A stretch of DNA of 64,000 nucleotides from Selaginella moellendorffii (lineage: Eukaryota; Streptophyta; Lycopodiopsida; Selaginellales; Selaginellaceae): NCBI RefSeq assembly GCF_000143415.4, contig NW_003314274.1:1635775-1699774 (forward strand). Direction: 5' to 3'. The position numbers were made by a program, and so were the translations under genes. Below the pieces are notes generated by a model. That model worked only from the letters and a program-made list of their open reading frames with translations. It searched no databases and was not told the origin of the DNA. Position 1 is the stretch's first letter; every line of letters begins with the position of its first letter. Positions 22,029-33,569 of the stretch are shown one piece after another.

Positions 22029-23021
22029 TCATACAGCGTTTTTAATCGTGGTGCTGTACGGCTCCTTTCTCCCGTCGTGCTTGACGAAATCGTAGTAGTA
22101 ACTCCACAACATCACGCCGCCGTACTTGCTCGACTCCTTGATCTTCGGAAGAACCTGTTGCTTGAGAACCTTCGCGGGCATGTATCCGTCCTTGGTGGAG
22201 GGGCTGTCGGTGGCACCGCTCAAGCTCGCCGGCAGGCCGAAGAAGACCTTCTTCACTGGAACTTTGGTCGTCCACTTGTGCCATGCCGCGAACACGTTGT
22301 CCAGAGGTCTGTTTGGGTTGTACTGGCAGTCGTGATTGTTGTAGAACTGGACCCAGGCGTAGTCGAACACGCCCGTGTTGAGAGCCGGGCCGAGGAACTC
22401 GTCCGGGAACGGGCACTGCGGGGCTGCGGACAAGAGCACCGGCCTGTCTTTGGTGGAGCGGAGCTTAATCTGCTTGGCAAGCTGAGCGTAGCCGGTTTGA
22501 GTCGAGGTCATCTCCATGTCGAAGTCGATCCCGTCCAGCACTGCGTCGCCGAGAGGCCTGGAGCTGCTGTTTCCTGCTCCTCCCAGAAAGTTGTTCCACA
22601 GATAGTCCGATACGGCGATGGCGTCCTTGTCCGAGACAATGCTGTAGTTGCCGTCGGCACCACCGAGCGAGAGGAACACCTTGACACCTTTGCTCTGGCA
22701 GAACTTTACGTCTTGTCCGACTGGAGCACAGTTGATAGCGCTGCCGTTGATGGCACTGCCGTTGACACCCCCGCAGTGATCAGCGAGGTCCAGCTTTGGA
22801 GCTCTCCCGTCGCCAAACACGCTGAGGAAGCTGAGCACGACGATGCCGTAGTTCCCCGTCTCACAGGCTGTTTTGAGACTGCCTTCCTTCTCGTAAGTTC
22901 CCCAGTATACAACGACTGTGCCATTAGCCCTCTTCTTGCAGTCTACTCCGGAAACTAAGCTAGATGCGACTAGAGTAAGCACAAGAGAAACCAAATTACT
23001 CACAAGTCCCCTGGTCTTCAT
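22029..23021 (-). CDS. Class III chitinase (GH18, hevamine type)
   Basis: Secreted endochitinase that cleaves chitin of fungal walls or modifies GlcNAc-containing wall glycans; defence role inferred from the family. Intronless, 330 aa from ATG 23,021; an in-frame GTG extension upstream was rejected. An N-terminal hydrophobic signal is followed by VVVYWGTYEKEGSL (family: YWGQ..EG.L), the strand KVFLSLGGADG, and the catalytic DGIDFDME, which has the GH18 DxxDxE pattern with catalytic Glu. YAWVQFYNN and GGVMLWSYYYD form the remaining active-site strands. An insertion with the tandem NGSAINGSAIN is unusual. It sits between the two strictosidine-synthase-like copies. Confidence 0.93.
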   Translation of the reverse strand: MKTRGLVSNLVSLVLTLVASSLVSGVDCKKRANGTVVVYWGTYEKEGSLKTACETGNYGIVVLSFLSVFGDGRAPKLDLADHCGGVNGSAINGSAINCAPVGQDVKFCQSKGVKVFLSLGGADGNYSIVSDKDAIAVSDYLWNNFLGGAGNSSSRPLGDAVLDGIDFDMEMTSTQTGYAQLAKQIKLRSTKDRPVLLSAAPQCPFPDEFLGPALNTGVFDYAWVQFYNNHDCQYNPNRPLDNVFAAWHKWTTKVPVKKVFFGLPASLSGATDSPSTKDGYMPAKVLKQQVLPKIKESSKYGGVMLWSYYYDFVKHDGRKEPYSTTIKNAV

Positions 23022-23240
23022 TCTCCTTCGTTTCCGTGGCCCTCCAGTTCCCACCTATTAGGACAGATGAGTCCACGACAAAGAGCTTAGCTTACCTCGT
23101 GCTCGAGTTTGCCTTAAGTCGTCCAAATTGCTGCACCTGTGCAACACTGTCAAGATCGAAACTTATTTGTCGCTCGACGACCGTCTCGAAGAAGCGCTCG
23201 CAAAAGCAACACACTTTATTGGTGGCCACGTCGGGCGTGA

Positions 23241-24549
23241 CTAAAGCTGCCGAAGCTTCAACTTGCCAACGTAGTTCCTGGCCAAGTTTCCCAGATAGAG
23301 ATAATCGCCGACTTCCAAGGCCGTCGTCACCAGGGCTATCGACTTCCCTGTCGGATCTTCATAGAATGCCAGCGGCACCCCATCTTCGCCAACTGCTAGA
23401 ACTTTGGCCATCTTTGAGGACGCGGAGATCTTCTGCAGCACACCCGGAAGGGCCAAGATGTGCTTCAGTGGTGCTATCTTCACTAAAGTGTCAGTCAGCC
23501 TTGTCCTTCCCTGAAGTCAGTGTCCACATGAAGTCTGATTGGATGTTATGAAATATAGAGCAAACTTACTGCTACCAATCCAATCCAGAATCTATCTCGG
23601 CCGTTGTGTCTAATGTTGTCTGGATGTCCAGGCAAGTTATCGATAAAAACTTCCATGGTTCCTTCCCTTTCACCTTGCAACCAGTACTTCATGCACCTCA
23701 CCCTACAAACGAGGACGAACGTAAGCTGCCTGCTCAAAAGTATGGACCAACAACTTACATGGACGTCTCGCACACCACTAAAAAGTCTTGCTTCGCAGAG
23801 AGTGCAACACCATTGGCAAAATACATGTTCTTGCGCAGGACTGTTGTGGTGCGAGTTGAGGGATCATATTTCAAAAGTCTGCCGTTCGGGCGACCCTGAA
23901 GAATATCTAAGTCAGAGGTGTTCATGCCAAACTTGTGCGTTGCATCCGTGAAGTATATGGAGCCATCTTTTGCAACGTCCAGTCCGTCAGTTAGCCTGTT
24001 GTTCAGCAAAAATATAAAGCTCAACAAGGACGTCCCAAACAACACAAACACCTACTTGTATTTGACACCGTCGGCTTCATTGGAGAGAACTTCAAGAGCC
24101 TTATCAGCAGTAACATTCAGCAGTCCCTGCCAGAAAAGAGAGTCAGTCGGATTTGTCAAACAGTTAGGACCCACCCGGGTTGGTTCGCAGACAAGCAAAT
24201 TTCCATGATGTCCCCACGCAAGTCCAAGCGGATGGCCTCCGACCTGTACCCAATTCTGGACCTCACCAGTCTCGGGAAAAATCCTCTTGATCCATCCGTC
24301 AGCGCAGCCGGTATAGAGCACGCCGTTATCGTCCACAGCAATATCTTCGGGACCAGGAAGCTCTCCCACACCAAGCTCATCCAATTCCTGGAGCAGTGTG
24401 TTTGTCGCGAACACCCCTTCCATCTTTGGAGTTGGAGGCCAGTGCGACGCCACTGGATCTATGCCCGACTTCCGAGTGATAGCCGACCATGTTGCCGACG
24501 CTGCTATGGAGATGACCAGAGCCAGAATTCCCAAAAGAGCGAGTGCCAT
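23241..24549 (-). CDS. Strictosidine synthase-like protein (copy B)
   Basis: Six-bladed beta-propeller protein of the strictosidine synthase-like / APMAP family, likely in the endomembrane system. CDS is complement(join(23241..23510,23570..23702,23759..23995,24056..24126,24175..24549)), 361 aa with all phases consistent; introns are 48-59 nt. It has an N-terminal signal anchor (MALALLGILALVISIAA) and blade motifs ELPGPEDIAVDDNGVLYTG, GHPLGLAWG, ADGVKYKLTDGLDVAKDGSI, GRLLKYDPSTRTTTVL and DNLPGHPDNI. Most plant members have lost the alkaloid-forming activity of strictosidine synthase and act as esterases or have unknown roles, so no reaction is claimed. It is the intact member of a tandem pair. 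Confidence 0.9.
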
Positions 24550-24773
24550 CTTGAAGATCTCGCCACCTGGTGTCCCCAGCTATTGAAACGGAACGGGAGG
24601 ACCGGTCGTTGATGTGTAGCTAGCAGCGTGTGCGTACCCTGCGGAGCATGGCAATGGCGTGTCTGAGCAATATCAGAAACGTGACTCTCACCTTAATGGC
24701 GGAATTCAAGATTAACTCGCCCTGCACAAACAAGCAAAACCCTCAACTACCACAATCAATGGCTTCAAATCGC

Positions 24774-26318
24774 TTACCTTGAGCTTGCCTGTTGACTTGT
24801 TGAATCCTTGCGCTGGACAGATGCTTGACCAGCCTGTTCTCCTCCTTCACTTCCACTACTGTCATAGCCATCGCCGTCACCTATATCACCTGTGTCCTCA
24901 ACCATCTCAGAATCGTCGTCGTCATCCTCTTCGTCGAAAACTGCACTGCCCGTATGAGCCTGAGGAGGAGCTTCCATAAACTGGACACTCATCCTCCGCT
25001 TAAACTTGTCGTCACTGCAAGCCAGGAACCAGGCAAGGCTGCAATTGATCTTCTTCCTCTCTACCATCCGGTACCGGGGCTTTATCCTCCGTGCAAGGTC
25101 GTAAGTCAAGTAGACGGGAAATGCCAGCAGCTCTGATAATGGCTTTCTCATCTTCTGCTGGAAAAAAGCCAGGTTCGGCTTCAACGTTTCCTCCAGCTTG
25201 ACCGCCAAAATCTGTGGACAATCGACAACCATCTTTGCTATGTCACCAGCGCTGATTCCTGCTCCTTGCAGAAACTTCACCTTTTCCCCGGCCATCTTTT
25301 CGTTGATCACAAGCATCTGAGGCAGCCTCTCAAACACTCGAGGAACGTCTGACGGTCGCAAGAAGATTTCATTCGTCAACCAGGCCGTCTTCTCTGCGAG
25401 CTCAGCCCTCAAGTCGAGCTCAAACACGTCCGGGAATCGAGCTATAAACGATGGCAGCTCTTTCTCTTGGATCCCTGCCTGTAGTAGACACTCCACCTTT
25501 GGTTTCACATTTTCCTCCAGATCAAAACCCAGTACGTAAGGATGCTTCTCTAGCAACCTCGCTATCTCCTCCTTTGTAAACCCCAGACCACGGTAGAAAT
25601 CCACCTTCCTCTTTATGTTGTTCCCGACTCTCATGCCAAGAAGTTCCGGGAACCGCGTAAGCATCGGCCCAATCTGTCGACTGTTTACTCCAATGCTCAC
25701 CAGGTATGCCACCGATGTGCTCATGGTCCCTTCTCGCTTGAAACCAAGAACATCCGGGTAGCGTAGTAGAACCTTTGGAATATTTTCCAGAGAGATCCCA
25801 TAGCCTAGCAAGTAGTCCACGATCGGCGTCAAATCTATCGCGATGCTGGAGTAGAGGATCATCGGAAACTGCGTCAGCAACGCCGGAAGCTCCTCCGGAG
25901 TAAATCCCAGCTTGTCGAGGTAGTCGATCACTGGAACCATGTTGCGTTTAACACTACATGTAAGAACTACTGGATACCTCAAGATGTGCGCCTTCTCTAG
26001 CCCAATGCTTGCAAGGAATTCCAGCCGCTCTCGCACCACGTCGACCGAGAGTGGAAGATCGAGTTGGTCGATGTCGCCGCCGGAAATACCCTCGCCGCGG
26101 AGGAAATCCATCACTTGCTCCCGGCATCCCTCCTCACTGCTCTCAATCTCGGGCTCCTGCACCGCCAATCCCCAGTGATCGGGAGTGTGAAGGGGAAGAC
26201 GAGACGCGCGCTTGTACCTCCGCCTTGGAGCGCATTGCGATCGCACGGCGTCGCTTGAACGAAACACTAGGCTGCTCGCGGAGATCCTCGATGGCGGGAG
26301 AGAAAGAAATGCCTCCAT
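24774..26318 (-). CDS. mTERF4: Plastid mTERF protein, mTERF4 (BSM/RUG2) type
   Basis: Organelle nucleic-acid-binding protein of the mitochondrial transcription termination factor family; the Arabidopsis mTERF4 group is needed for plastid intron splicing and gene expression. About 514 aa from ATG 26,318 (the in-frame GTG upstream is not used). N-terminal transit-like region, then about eight ~35-residue mTERF repeats (for example IDYLDKLGFTPEELPALL, VAYLVSIGVNSRQIGPML), the conserved FPVYLTYDLARRIKPRYRM and CSLAWFLACSDDKF, and an acidic tail (DEEDDDDDSEM). The stop lies inside a good donor site (AAGGTAAGC), so a last 55-nt intron that replaces the final residues is possible. Divergent from UBP1, with starts 367 bp apart. 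Confidence 0.88.
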   Translation of the reverse strand: MEAFLSLPPSRISASSLVFRSSDAVRSQCAPRRRYKRASRLPLHTPDHWGLAVQEPEIESSEEGCREQVMDFLRGEGISGGDIDQLDLPLSVDVVRERLEFLASIGLEKAHILRYPVVLTCSVKRNMVPVIDYLDKLGFTPEELPALLTQFPMILYSSIAIDLTPIVDYLLGYGISLENIPKVLLRYPDVLGFKREGTMSTSVAYLVSIGVNSRQIGPMLTRFPELLGMRVGNNIKRKVDFYRGLGFTKEEIARLLEKHPYVLGFDLEENVKPKVECLLQAGIQEKELPSFIARFPDVFELDLRAELAEKTAWLTNEIFLRPSDVPRVFERLPQMLVINEKMAGEKVKFLQGAGISAGDIAKMVVDCPQILAVKLEETLKPNLAFFQQKMRKPLSELLAFPVYLTYDLARRIKPRYRMVERKKINCSLAWFLACSDDKFKRRMSVQFMEAPPQAHTGSAVFDEEDDDDDSEMVEDTGDIGDGDGYDSSGSEGGEQAGQASVQRKDSTSQQASSR

Positions 26319-26685
26319 CGCCGATAAAACCCTATATCTTGGCCACGCAGGCGGTTTTTCCTCCACGTGGCCACGCTTGCGACCACGTCTGCCCTAGTTC
26401 TTCCGTACACATTATATTTACCGTATGACCAAAATTTTCGAAACCTTTCTGTTACATATCCTCCTCTGGGTCGGCATTGCCGGAAGAGCGAAGAACCCTA
26501 ATTGCGATGCAGGGAAATTCTCTCGACGGCCTCGAGTGCCCGGCTCCGCGGCCGCAGATTTGGGGGCTTTCTCGGTGCGGCAGCATGTAAGAATCGCATT
26601 CCGCATTCCGATCATGGGGTATCCGTGCTAGCGCGCTCGGGGAAGCGTCTTCCACTCCATAGGGTTTGATCGGCGGCCATTTGCC

Positions 26686-29077
26686 ATGTACTCCGTGTCA
26701 CAAGCGCAGCAATCGCAGAGCCAGCCCCAGCAGGCGCAGGTAGCCGCGGCCCAGGCGGCCCAGCAGCAGTTACAGCTCCAGCAGCAACAGTTAGAGTTGC
26801 AGCAATGGAAGCAAGCGCTAATGCAGCAAGCGGCGGTGCTCCAGCAGCAGCAGCCATTCCTTCATCCTGGTCTCATCACGGCTATGTCCCAGGTACGTGC
26901 TGATGCTTGGCTCTCTCTTTTTTTTGGAATTTTAGTTGCCATAGCTCTTGGCTTCGTGCTTGATTGTTTCTCGCTATGTTTTTATGACGATCCACTCTGT
27001 TGCAGGCTAAGGTACAACGAGATTCTTGTCTTTGGTAATCGTTTTTCGTTCTTTTTTTTTTTTTCACTGCTTTCGGTTCTTCTAAGTTTTTTTTTTTTCC
27101 TTCGTTGTTCTTCGTTTTCCTTTCCCCGAGAGAGGAAAGCGAGCTCTTTTAGTATTGGTTTTGTTCTTTCTTTTTTTCTTTTCTTTCTTTTTTTCTGCAT
27201 TTCCTTTCATCGTTTTTTTTGCAGATTGAGCCAATTCCAAGTGGAAATCTGCCACCAGGGTTTGATGCAACTTCTTGTCGCAGTGTGTGAGTGCTTTTCT
27301 TTTTTTCTTTTTTCTTTTTTGTTGTACCAATTCAGGTATCTGTTTTCTTTTTTCAATTTCCTTTTTCTTTTTTCCTTTTGGTTGTTTATTAACTTAAAAA
27401 CTATGCTGAGCTTGGGCCGTCATTGCTTTGGTTGCGGAATGATTTTGTTTCTAGTCTGATGTTCATTCCTGCTGCAGATACGTTGGTAACATTCACATCA
27501 AAGTAACGGAAGCGTTGCTTGCGGAGGTTTTTGCAACAGTTGGGCCTCTCGAAGGTTGCAAGCTTATAAAGAAAGAAAAAGTTAGTTCTGGTTTTGTCTC
27601 TATCTTGCCCTTATCACTAACGGTATTTCGTTACCTTGCTTGGCAGTCCTCTTATGGTTTTGTCGATTACTTCGATCACAGATCAGCTGCCGCTGCGATC
27701 ATTACCCTCAATGGCAAGCTAATGTAAGCGTCTCTCTTCCTCTTGCTGGCACTAAACGAAAACTTGATGGAACAGATTTGGGCAGTCCATAAAGGTGAAT
27801 TGGGCTTATGCCAGTGGGCAGCGAGAAGATACTACAGGTTGTACTTTTAATTTTTTTTTCATTTCTCTGAGATTATCGTCTGTTCAGGACATTACAATAT
27901 TTTTGTGGGTGATCTTAGTCCTGAGGTCACAGATGCAACACTCTACGCTGCTTTCTTCATGTATCCTGGTTGCTCGTAAGTGTTAATATGGTTTCCTCCA
28001 TTCCATCTTTGTATAACTTTTATTTCGCAGGGACGCTCGGGTTATGTGGGATCAACGATCTGGCCGCTCTCGTGGATATGGTTTTGTGTCATTCAGGAGT
28101 AAACAGGTGCTTACACTCCATGCTCAACGGCTTACAACCGCTCAATTTTTTTGTTATTATAGGAAGCAGAAAGGGCTATCAATGAGATGAATGGTATGCG
28201 GAAGAGATTCTTTACTTTGAATGGTTTTATAGCCTCGTTTATTTTATGTAGGGAAGTGGCTTGGCAGTCGTCCTATTCGCTGTAACTGGGCAACAAAAAG
28301 CACAGGATCGCAGGAGGACGTACCAACACCAGGACCTGTTAGCGTACCTGAGCAGGTTGCTGTTGTTCAAGTACAAATGAAACAAGAGCCCAATCACGAT
28401 GAACAACATGAGGATGGGGCTATGCAATTAGATGGTCCTGAAAACAATCCACAGTTCACGACAGTATACGTTGGTAATTTAGCGCACGAGGTCAGTTGAA
28501 GGACATAACAGTTACAGTGGTTAAGACGTTTTGTGTTTTTAATTTTCCCAGGTGACACAGACAGAGTTACATAGACAATTCCATGCTTTAGGTGTTGGAG
28601 TGATTGAAGACGTAAGGGTGCAGAAAGAGAAAGGCTTCGGTTTTGTACGCTATAGAACACACGAAGAGGCAGCTTACGCTATTCAGGCAGCAAACGGGAG
28701 AGTGATCTGCGGGAAGTCCGTCAAAGTAAGAAAAATGTTTTCATTCGGCGTCTCACAATCTTCGTTTTCTCGTACAGTGCTCATGGGGAAGCAAGCCTAC
28801 ACCAGCTGGAGCATCGTCGAATCCTTTGCCTCCACCACCACCAGTTGCTCTCCCGTTGCAAAGCTTGATGGCTGCTGGGATGAATCAAGCATACTCCGCG
28901 GCGGACTTGCTGGCGTACCAAAGGCTAAGCCAATCCAGTGGAACGGGACAGGCGCTGTTACCACTTCCTCAGCAAGGAACAAGCGGTTCTCGAGTTTTTG
29001 ATGGCATCCAGCCGAGTGCTGCAGCGGCAGCAGCCTCGTTGGCGGCAGCCATGGGCCAGCAACACATGTTCTACTGA
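26686..29077 (+). CDS. UBP1: UBP1-like oligouridylate-binding protein, 3 RRMs
   Basis: TIA-1-type RNA-binding protein that binds U-rich pre-mRNA and forms stress granules. CDS is join(26686..26892,27225..27286,27478..27580,27647..27723,27776..27837,27888..27975,28031..28106,28163..28193,28252..28490,28552..28725,28778..29077), 472 aa; all phases agree. Q-rich N-terminus (about residues 5-60), then three RRMs with RNP1 motifs [15 protein letters not shown] and KGFGFVRY and RNP2 motifs VYVGNI, IFVGDL and VYVGNL. The tail [20 protein letters not shown] is typical of UBP1 rather than RBP45/47. The first intron is long here and very T-rich, fitting a possible target of the protein itself; that is speculation. 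Acidic spacer before RRM3. Confidence 0.94.
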
Positions 29078-30337
29078 AAGTAAGCTCTAGTTCTTTTACC
29101 GCATTTGATCTCAATAACTGTGGACTTTGCTACGTTTGTTTTCAGGAGCGTTGTCCAGCATTTGTGGCTGCTGCCTGCACTGATAGGTAGCTCTAGCAGC
29201 TTATTTGTACGTCCTTTTTTCTTTTCTTTTTTTCGTTTTTTCGTTTTTCTCTTTTCTCTTTTATTCTGGTTTGTATCACTAACCGAAGAGACTAATTTGC
29301 GAGTGATTGAGTTTGCTCTCTTTCTCTTTTCTTCTACCAGTATAGGAAAAGGTGAACGAAAGCGAGCCTTGATAAGTTGCGACAAAGAGACTGTCGAGTG
29401 GACAGTTTGGATAGCGCAGCTCAGTTCTTCTGGGAGCCATGGATTGAATGCGAAGATGGCGACTTTACAACACATAGCTACTACTATACATGAACAGCCA
29501 GCGCGGAAAATAGAAAGAAGAGCACGCTCGTTTTCTCGATCGAAAAGGCTTAAATGCGAAACGGGAAGAAGCTCTCGCTATAAATGCGTGCTGGTTTTGG
29601 ATCGATCCGATCGGATCCCGCCAAGATTCCCAGAGATTCCCTGGAGAGCTGGTAACGGCAGCGTGTAATAAGAGGGACATCCGTTGGAGAGTTCCTCAGC
29701 AACGGCCGAGATCGTCGCTGGCGGCAATGCCGCCCATCCTAGCCGTTGAAAAGCGATTGAGATTAGTGAACCATAGCTTTTTTGGCATCGAACAATGCTT
29801 TGCAAAGAAATTGATCAAACAATTTGCACGGGTTGAGTAAAATAAAGGGAACATCATCAAACATTGAGCGGACGATAGCGATGATCGTCGAAAGCTACGT
29901 GTATTTGCAAGATGCGGGAATCTTCCTTGGTGACGTCCGTGACGGGTCTCCAACAGCCAGTACCGGCAGTAGCCGGTGGGCGGCATTGGCCCAGACGGGC
30001 GGTGACCGCTGGCGCCGGTGCTTCCTCCCCCCTGTTTTTTGAAACTAAAGTGGAGAAGCGCTGGGCGCTGGCTTTGATTCTTTTTTTTTCTCTCTTCCTT
30101 CCTTCGAGGAGCTCTGGTCGATGCTATGGCGCGCGTCGTGGAGGCGCCGGAGGGCGGCGGCTTGTTCTAGCGGATCGCTGACGCTGTAGCATTTGGAAAG
30201 GAGCTATGGGGATCGATCTGTGTGTGAGCTAGCGGCATTGATCGAGGTAAGCACGGCGTAGCGAAATATCGCTCCCAGCGGTGGTTAAGGCGCCGCTGGC
30301 CATGGATCGATGACCCTGGAGGAGTATCGAGATCTCG
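29078..30337. other. Spacer between UBP1-like gene and receptor kinase
   Basis: Contains the presumed 3' UTR of the UBP1-like gene, including a splice-like donor and acceptor pair (about 29,080-29,146) that may be a UTR intron, and the 5' region of the next receptor kinase. No gene, repeat or RNA gene was recognised. Confidence 0.4.
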
Positions 30338-32407
30338 ATGGAAAGCAGCAGGCTGTGGTGGGGAGGAAGAGCCGGAGTGCTCATCGGCTTCTTGTTCTTG
30401 GCACATTTGGCAAGCGGGCTGAGACCACTACTACCCTATGGCACCGAGTTCGTGAAGAATCCCACCGGCTTGTTACGGAGGTCTCTCGAGGATGGGGCGT
30501 TTCCACCAGATTTCTCTCCAGCCTCTGGGCCTTCTCCGCTGCCACAAGAAGCCTCGTCAATTAGTCCATCTGGGGGTACTTTGCAAGGTTTGTGATTCTA
30601 TATTTTTTTTTCTTTTGCGAAGCTCGATGTATCCTTATCCAAATTTTCTTTTCTTTTTTTCTTCCAGCTCCGATCGGTGCTAGTGATAGCGGACACAGTG
30701 ATGGTGGTGGCCATCACATGAGAAAGGGTGTCCTTGCCGCAATCATCCTCGTGCCCACGCTGGTTTGTGCCTCTATACTTTTGTCTTCCTACATTTCGCT
30801 GGATTCTCTCCGACCCCGGCTAGCGAAAGTTTTCGGGAAAGATGAAGGCTATTCCGACCCTCCAACGCCTCTGCCCCCTTATCGTAAGCTTTTCCTGATT
30901 GTGAAGGTGGAGCTGACTGGATTCTGGCAAATGTAGATGGCGGTGGGGGTCCAGTTCAAATCAAAACGAAGCGTTCCGATGAACCGGCAAAGCCAGCTCA
31001 AGTTATGGATTACAAAATGCTGGAAAGTGCCACTGACAGATTCAGCGAGGAGAATCTCATCGGGGAGGGTGGATTTGCTCGAGTGTACAAGGCCCAGCTG
31101 GATGATGATCATGCCATCGCAGTGAAGAAACTATCCACCGAAAATGATCAGGCTGACGAAGAGTTCCGGGTTGGTATCGTACATTATTTGTCCGAACGAC
31201 TCTGATGGTTGCTGTGACTCTTTTTGCTTTCTTTCAGGCCGAGATTAATCTCATGGGGCGAATTCATCATCCCAACTTAATAGCTCTTCTTGGTTTCAGC
31301 TCGCAAGGAGAAGACCGACTTCTCATTTATGAGTTGATGACAAATGGTTCACTGCAGGACCAGCTTCAAGGTGAGAGGACTGAGCTCCTCGTACCATTTC
31401 CTTTAACTTTGTGGCTTTCTCCAGGGCCTGCCCAAGGAGCTGCTCTCACCTGGCATTTACGCCTCAAAATTGCCCTTGACGCAGCCAGGTTGGTTTCCAA
31501 TTTGAACTTCGCTTTCCGGCATGACTTTGTTTATTCGTAAAGTGCAGAGGACTTGAATACCTTCACGATCACTGCGATCCACCAGTCATCCACAGGGACT
31601 TTAAATCTTCTAATATACTCCTAGACGAAGACTTCAATGCAAAGGTTCGTCGCCATGTCAATTCGAAGCTATATGTTTACATTTTCTTGCCTTGTTTGTT
31701 TACTTGCAGCTATCCGACTTTGGTCTTGCTCTGATGGTACAAGAAGGCGCCGGCAGCCTTCAACTGCAAGGCACATTTGGCTACGTTGCTCCAGAATACA
31801 TCCTCACTGGTCAAGCCTTGTGAATTTTTTTATCTTTCTTTCGCTGTCACCTCACCTTCCTTTGAAAACGCAGGAATTCTCACGGAGAAGAGTGACGTCT
31901 ATGCATTTGGCGTTGTGCTTCTGGAGCTCATCACCGGGAGAAAACCCATTGACGTCTCAATGCCAACAGGGTGCCAGTCGCTTGTGACATGGGTATGACG
32001 TCTCGAGATTTTCCTCTTGCGGAGACTTTCTGTGTATCAACCTACTGCCACTTGCAGGCCACGCCGCAACTGACCGACCGCACCAGGCTTCCCCTCATTG
32101 TGGATGCTGCGATCAAGGATACTGTCAACTTGAAGCAACTCTTCCAAGTAAGTGCGCTTCCTCTTTTCGGTTTTGGTTTGTTTGTTGCCAGTGCTGGCTG
32201 ACTTGATGATTCTAACGCAAGATTTGTGTGTAGGTCGCTGCTGTTGCTGTTCTATGCGTCCAGTCGGAGCCAAGCTACAGGCCTTTGATTGGAGACGTGG
32301 TGAACTCTCTGATCCCGCTGGTCCCTTGCGAGCTGGGTGGTGCTTTGAGGGCGATTGATCCGGCAGGAGCCACTGCGGCAAACTCCCACTCCCAACACGG
32401 CGTGTAA
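30338..32407 (+). CDS. Receptor-like kinase, At1g80640 type
   Basis: Transmembrane Ser/Thr kinase with a short ectodomain lacking LRRs. CDS is join(30338..30587,30668..30883,30937..31169,31238..31370,31425..31488,31548..31644,31710..31809,31874..31992,32058..32147,32234..32407), 491 aa; all ten exons keep frame. It has a signal peptide ([15 protein letters not shown]), a Ser/Pro-rich ectodomain, a transmembrane segment ([18 protein letters not shown]) and a kinase domain starting [13 protein letters not shown]. Catalytic residues are present: AVKK Lys, [14 protein letters not shown]. The third glycine of the loop is Ala (GEGGFARV). The C-terminus ([32 protein letters not shown]) is typical of the group. 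An AATAAA lies at about 32,487. Exons 9-10 have a decayed copy at 57,330-57,590. Confidence 0.93.
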
Positions 32408-32625
32408 AACAAAGGATGTGAGTAACCATGCGTAGAATGCAACAATTTTGTAGAGAAGCATGGCTATATGAATTATTCCAGCTTTAAATAAAGACTATTC
32501 TTAATTAATTCGCCTCTAATGCACTTAAATTGGGGTTAGGGTACTTCGTCACCGTCGATCAAACGCGATCCCAACCGTCTATGTTTACCCGTTAGGGAGA
32601 AGCTAGGTCAAAAAATTGGCGAGCG

Positions 32626-33561
32626 ATGGTGGCGTGCGAGTTTGGGGAGGACGACTGTGGTGAGCTCCTCAAGCTGTACAGGCGGGGTGAGAAGCTGGGA
32701 TCTGGCGGCGAAGGGCAGGTCTATTTGTTGAGTGCTCGTCGCAGGGCTGGCAAGAAGTATGCGGGGAAATCAGTTAAATCGATGTGGAATGCCGAGAACG
32801 AAGCTCGACTCATGTCCAAGCTTCGAGTCTGCCCTGGAGTCGTCGCCTTTGAGGATTTCGTGAGGGAGAGAGAAGGTGGGAGGTGCTATGGGACTATCGT
32901 TATGGAACTTTGCGGCCCTAGCTTGGCAGAGCGATTGATCCAGGGCGGGGCAGTGACTGAGGAAGAAGCAGCCAAGACTATTAAAACGCTAGCAGAGACA
33001 CTCAAGTGGATGCACTCAAGAGGGGTCGTCCACCGCGATCTCAAGCCTCACAACATCTTTGAGAGGCTCAACGCCACTGCAGTGGACGAAGTGGTGATTG
33101 GAGATTTTGGCATGGCCACGGACAAGCAGTGGGATTAGCAGCAGTATTGTGGAACAGCAAAGTACATGGCACCTGAGGTGGTAGCGGTGAAGAGTGATAG
33201 AGCCGAAGGACCACGAGCGAGTTACACGGCAGCCGTGGACGTGTGGGGGCTGGGAGTCATTGCGTACGAGCTGCTGAGTGGGTATCGATCGAGAGTCGAA
33301 TTTGATTTTCTGAGAGCAGGAGCATTCCCGAGTGATTTGGCGTCGTGTGAAGCAGAGGATCTCATCCAGGGAATGCTAGCTGTGGAGCAGAGCAAGAGGG
33401 TGACTCTAGATGCCGTGCTTGCACATCCCTGGATTGTCAAGCATTGTGGTAGTGGGGAGATCTTAACAGCGATGCCACACAGGAGGAGGCATTGTGGAGT
33501 AAAGAGAAAGTTTTCTGGCACCGGTGGGGATTTGATCACGAAAAAAATTCTTGCGGGATAG
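32626..33561 (+). pseudogene. CDPK/PPCK-like Ser/Thr kinase with internal stop
   Basis: Near-identical to the intact 311-aa kinase at 56,231-57,166 from the same ATG context to the same end, but a TAG at 33,136-33,138 (after DKQWD) cuts it in the activation segment, where the other copy has an ATG. Translation would end after 170 residues with the HRDLKPHN loop and GDFGMA but without the rest of the kinase. All following codons remain open, so the stop is probably recent; read-through or an assembly error cannot be excluded. It lies 218 bp after the receptor kinase, as in the inverted copy. Confidence 0.85.
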
Positions 33562-33569
33562 CTGTGAAA

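Noticed and set aside
22077-22958. 293-codon plus-strand frame antisense to the chitinase
   Set aside because: It is a shadow of the well-supported chitinase; no domain is seen.
22029-23054. Chitinase start upstream at 23,054
   Set aside because: That codon is GTG; the ATG at 23,021 directly precedes the signal peptide.
26893-27224. Coding extension of the UBP1-like gene through its first intron
   Set aside because: The frame stays open but gives a Phe/Ser-rich translation of T-rich intron DNA; splicing restores the RRM protein.
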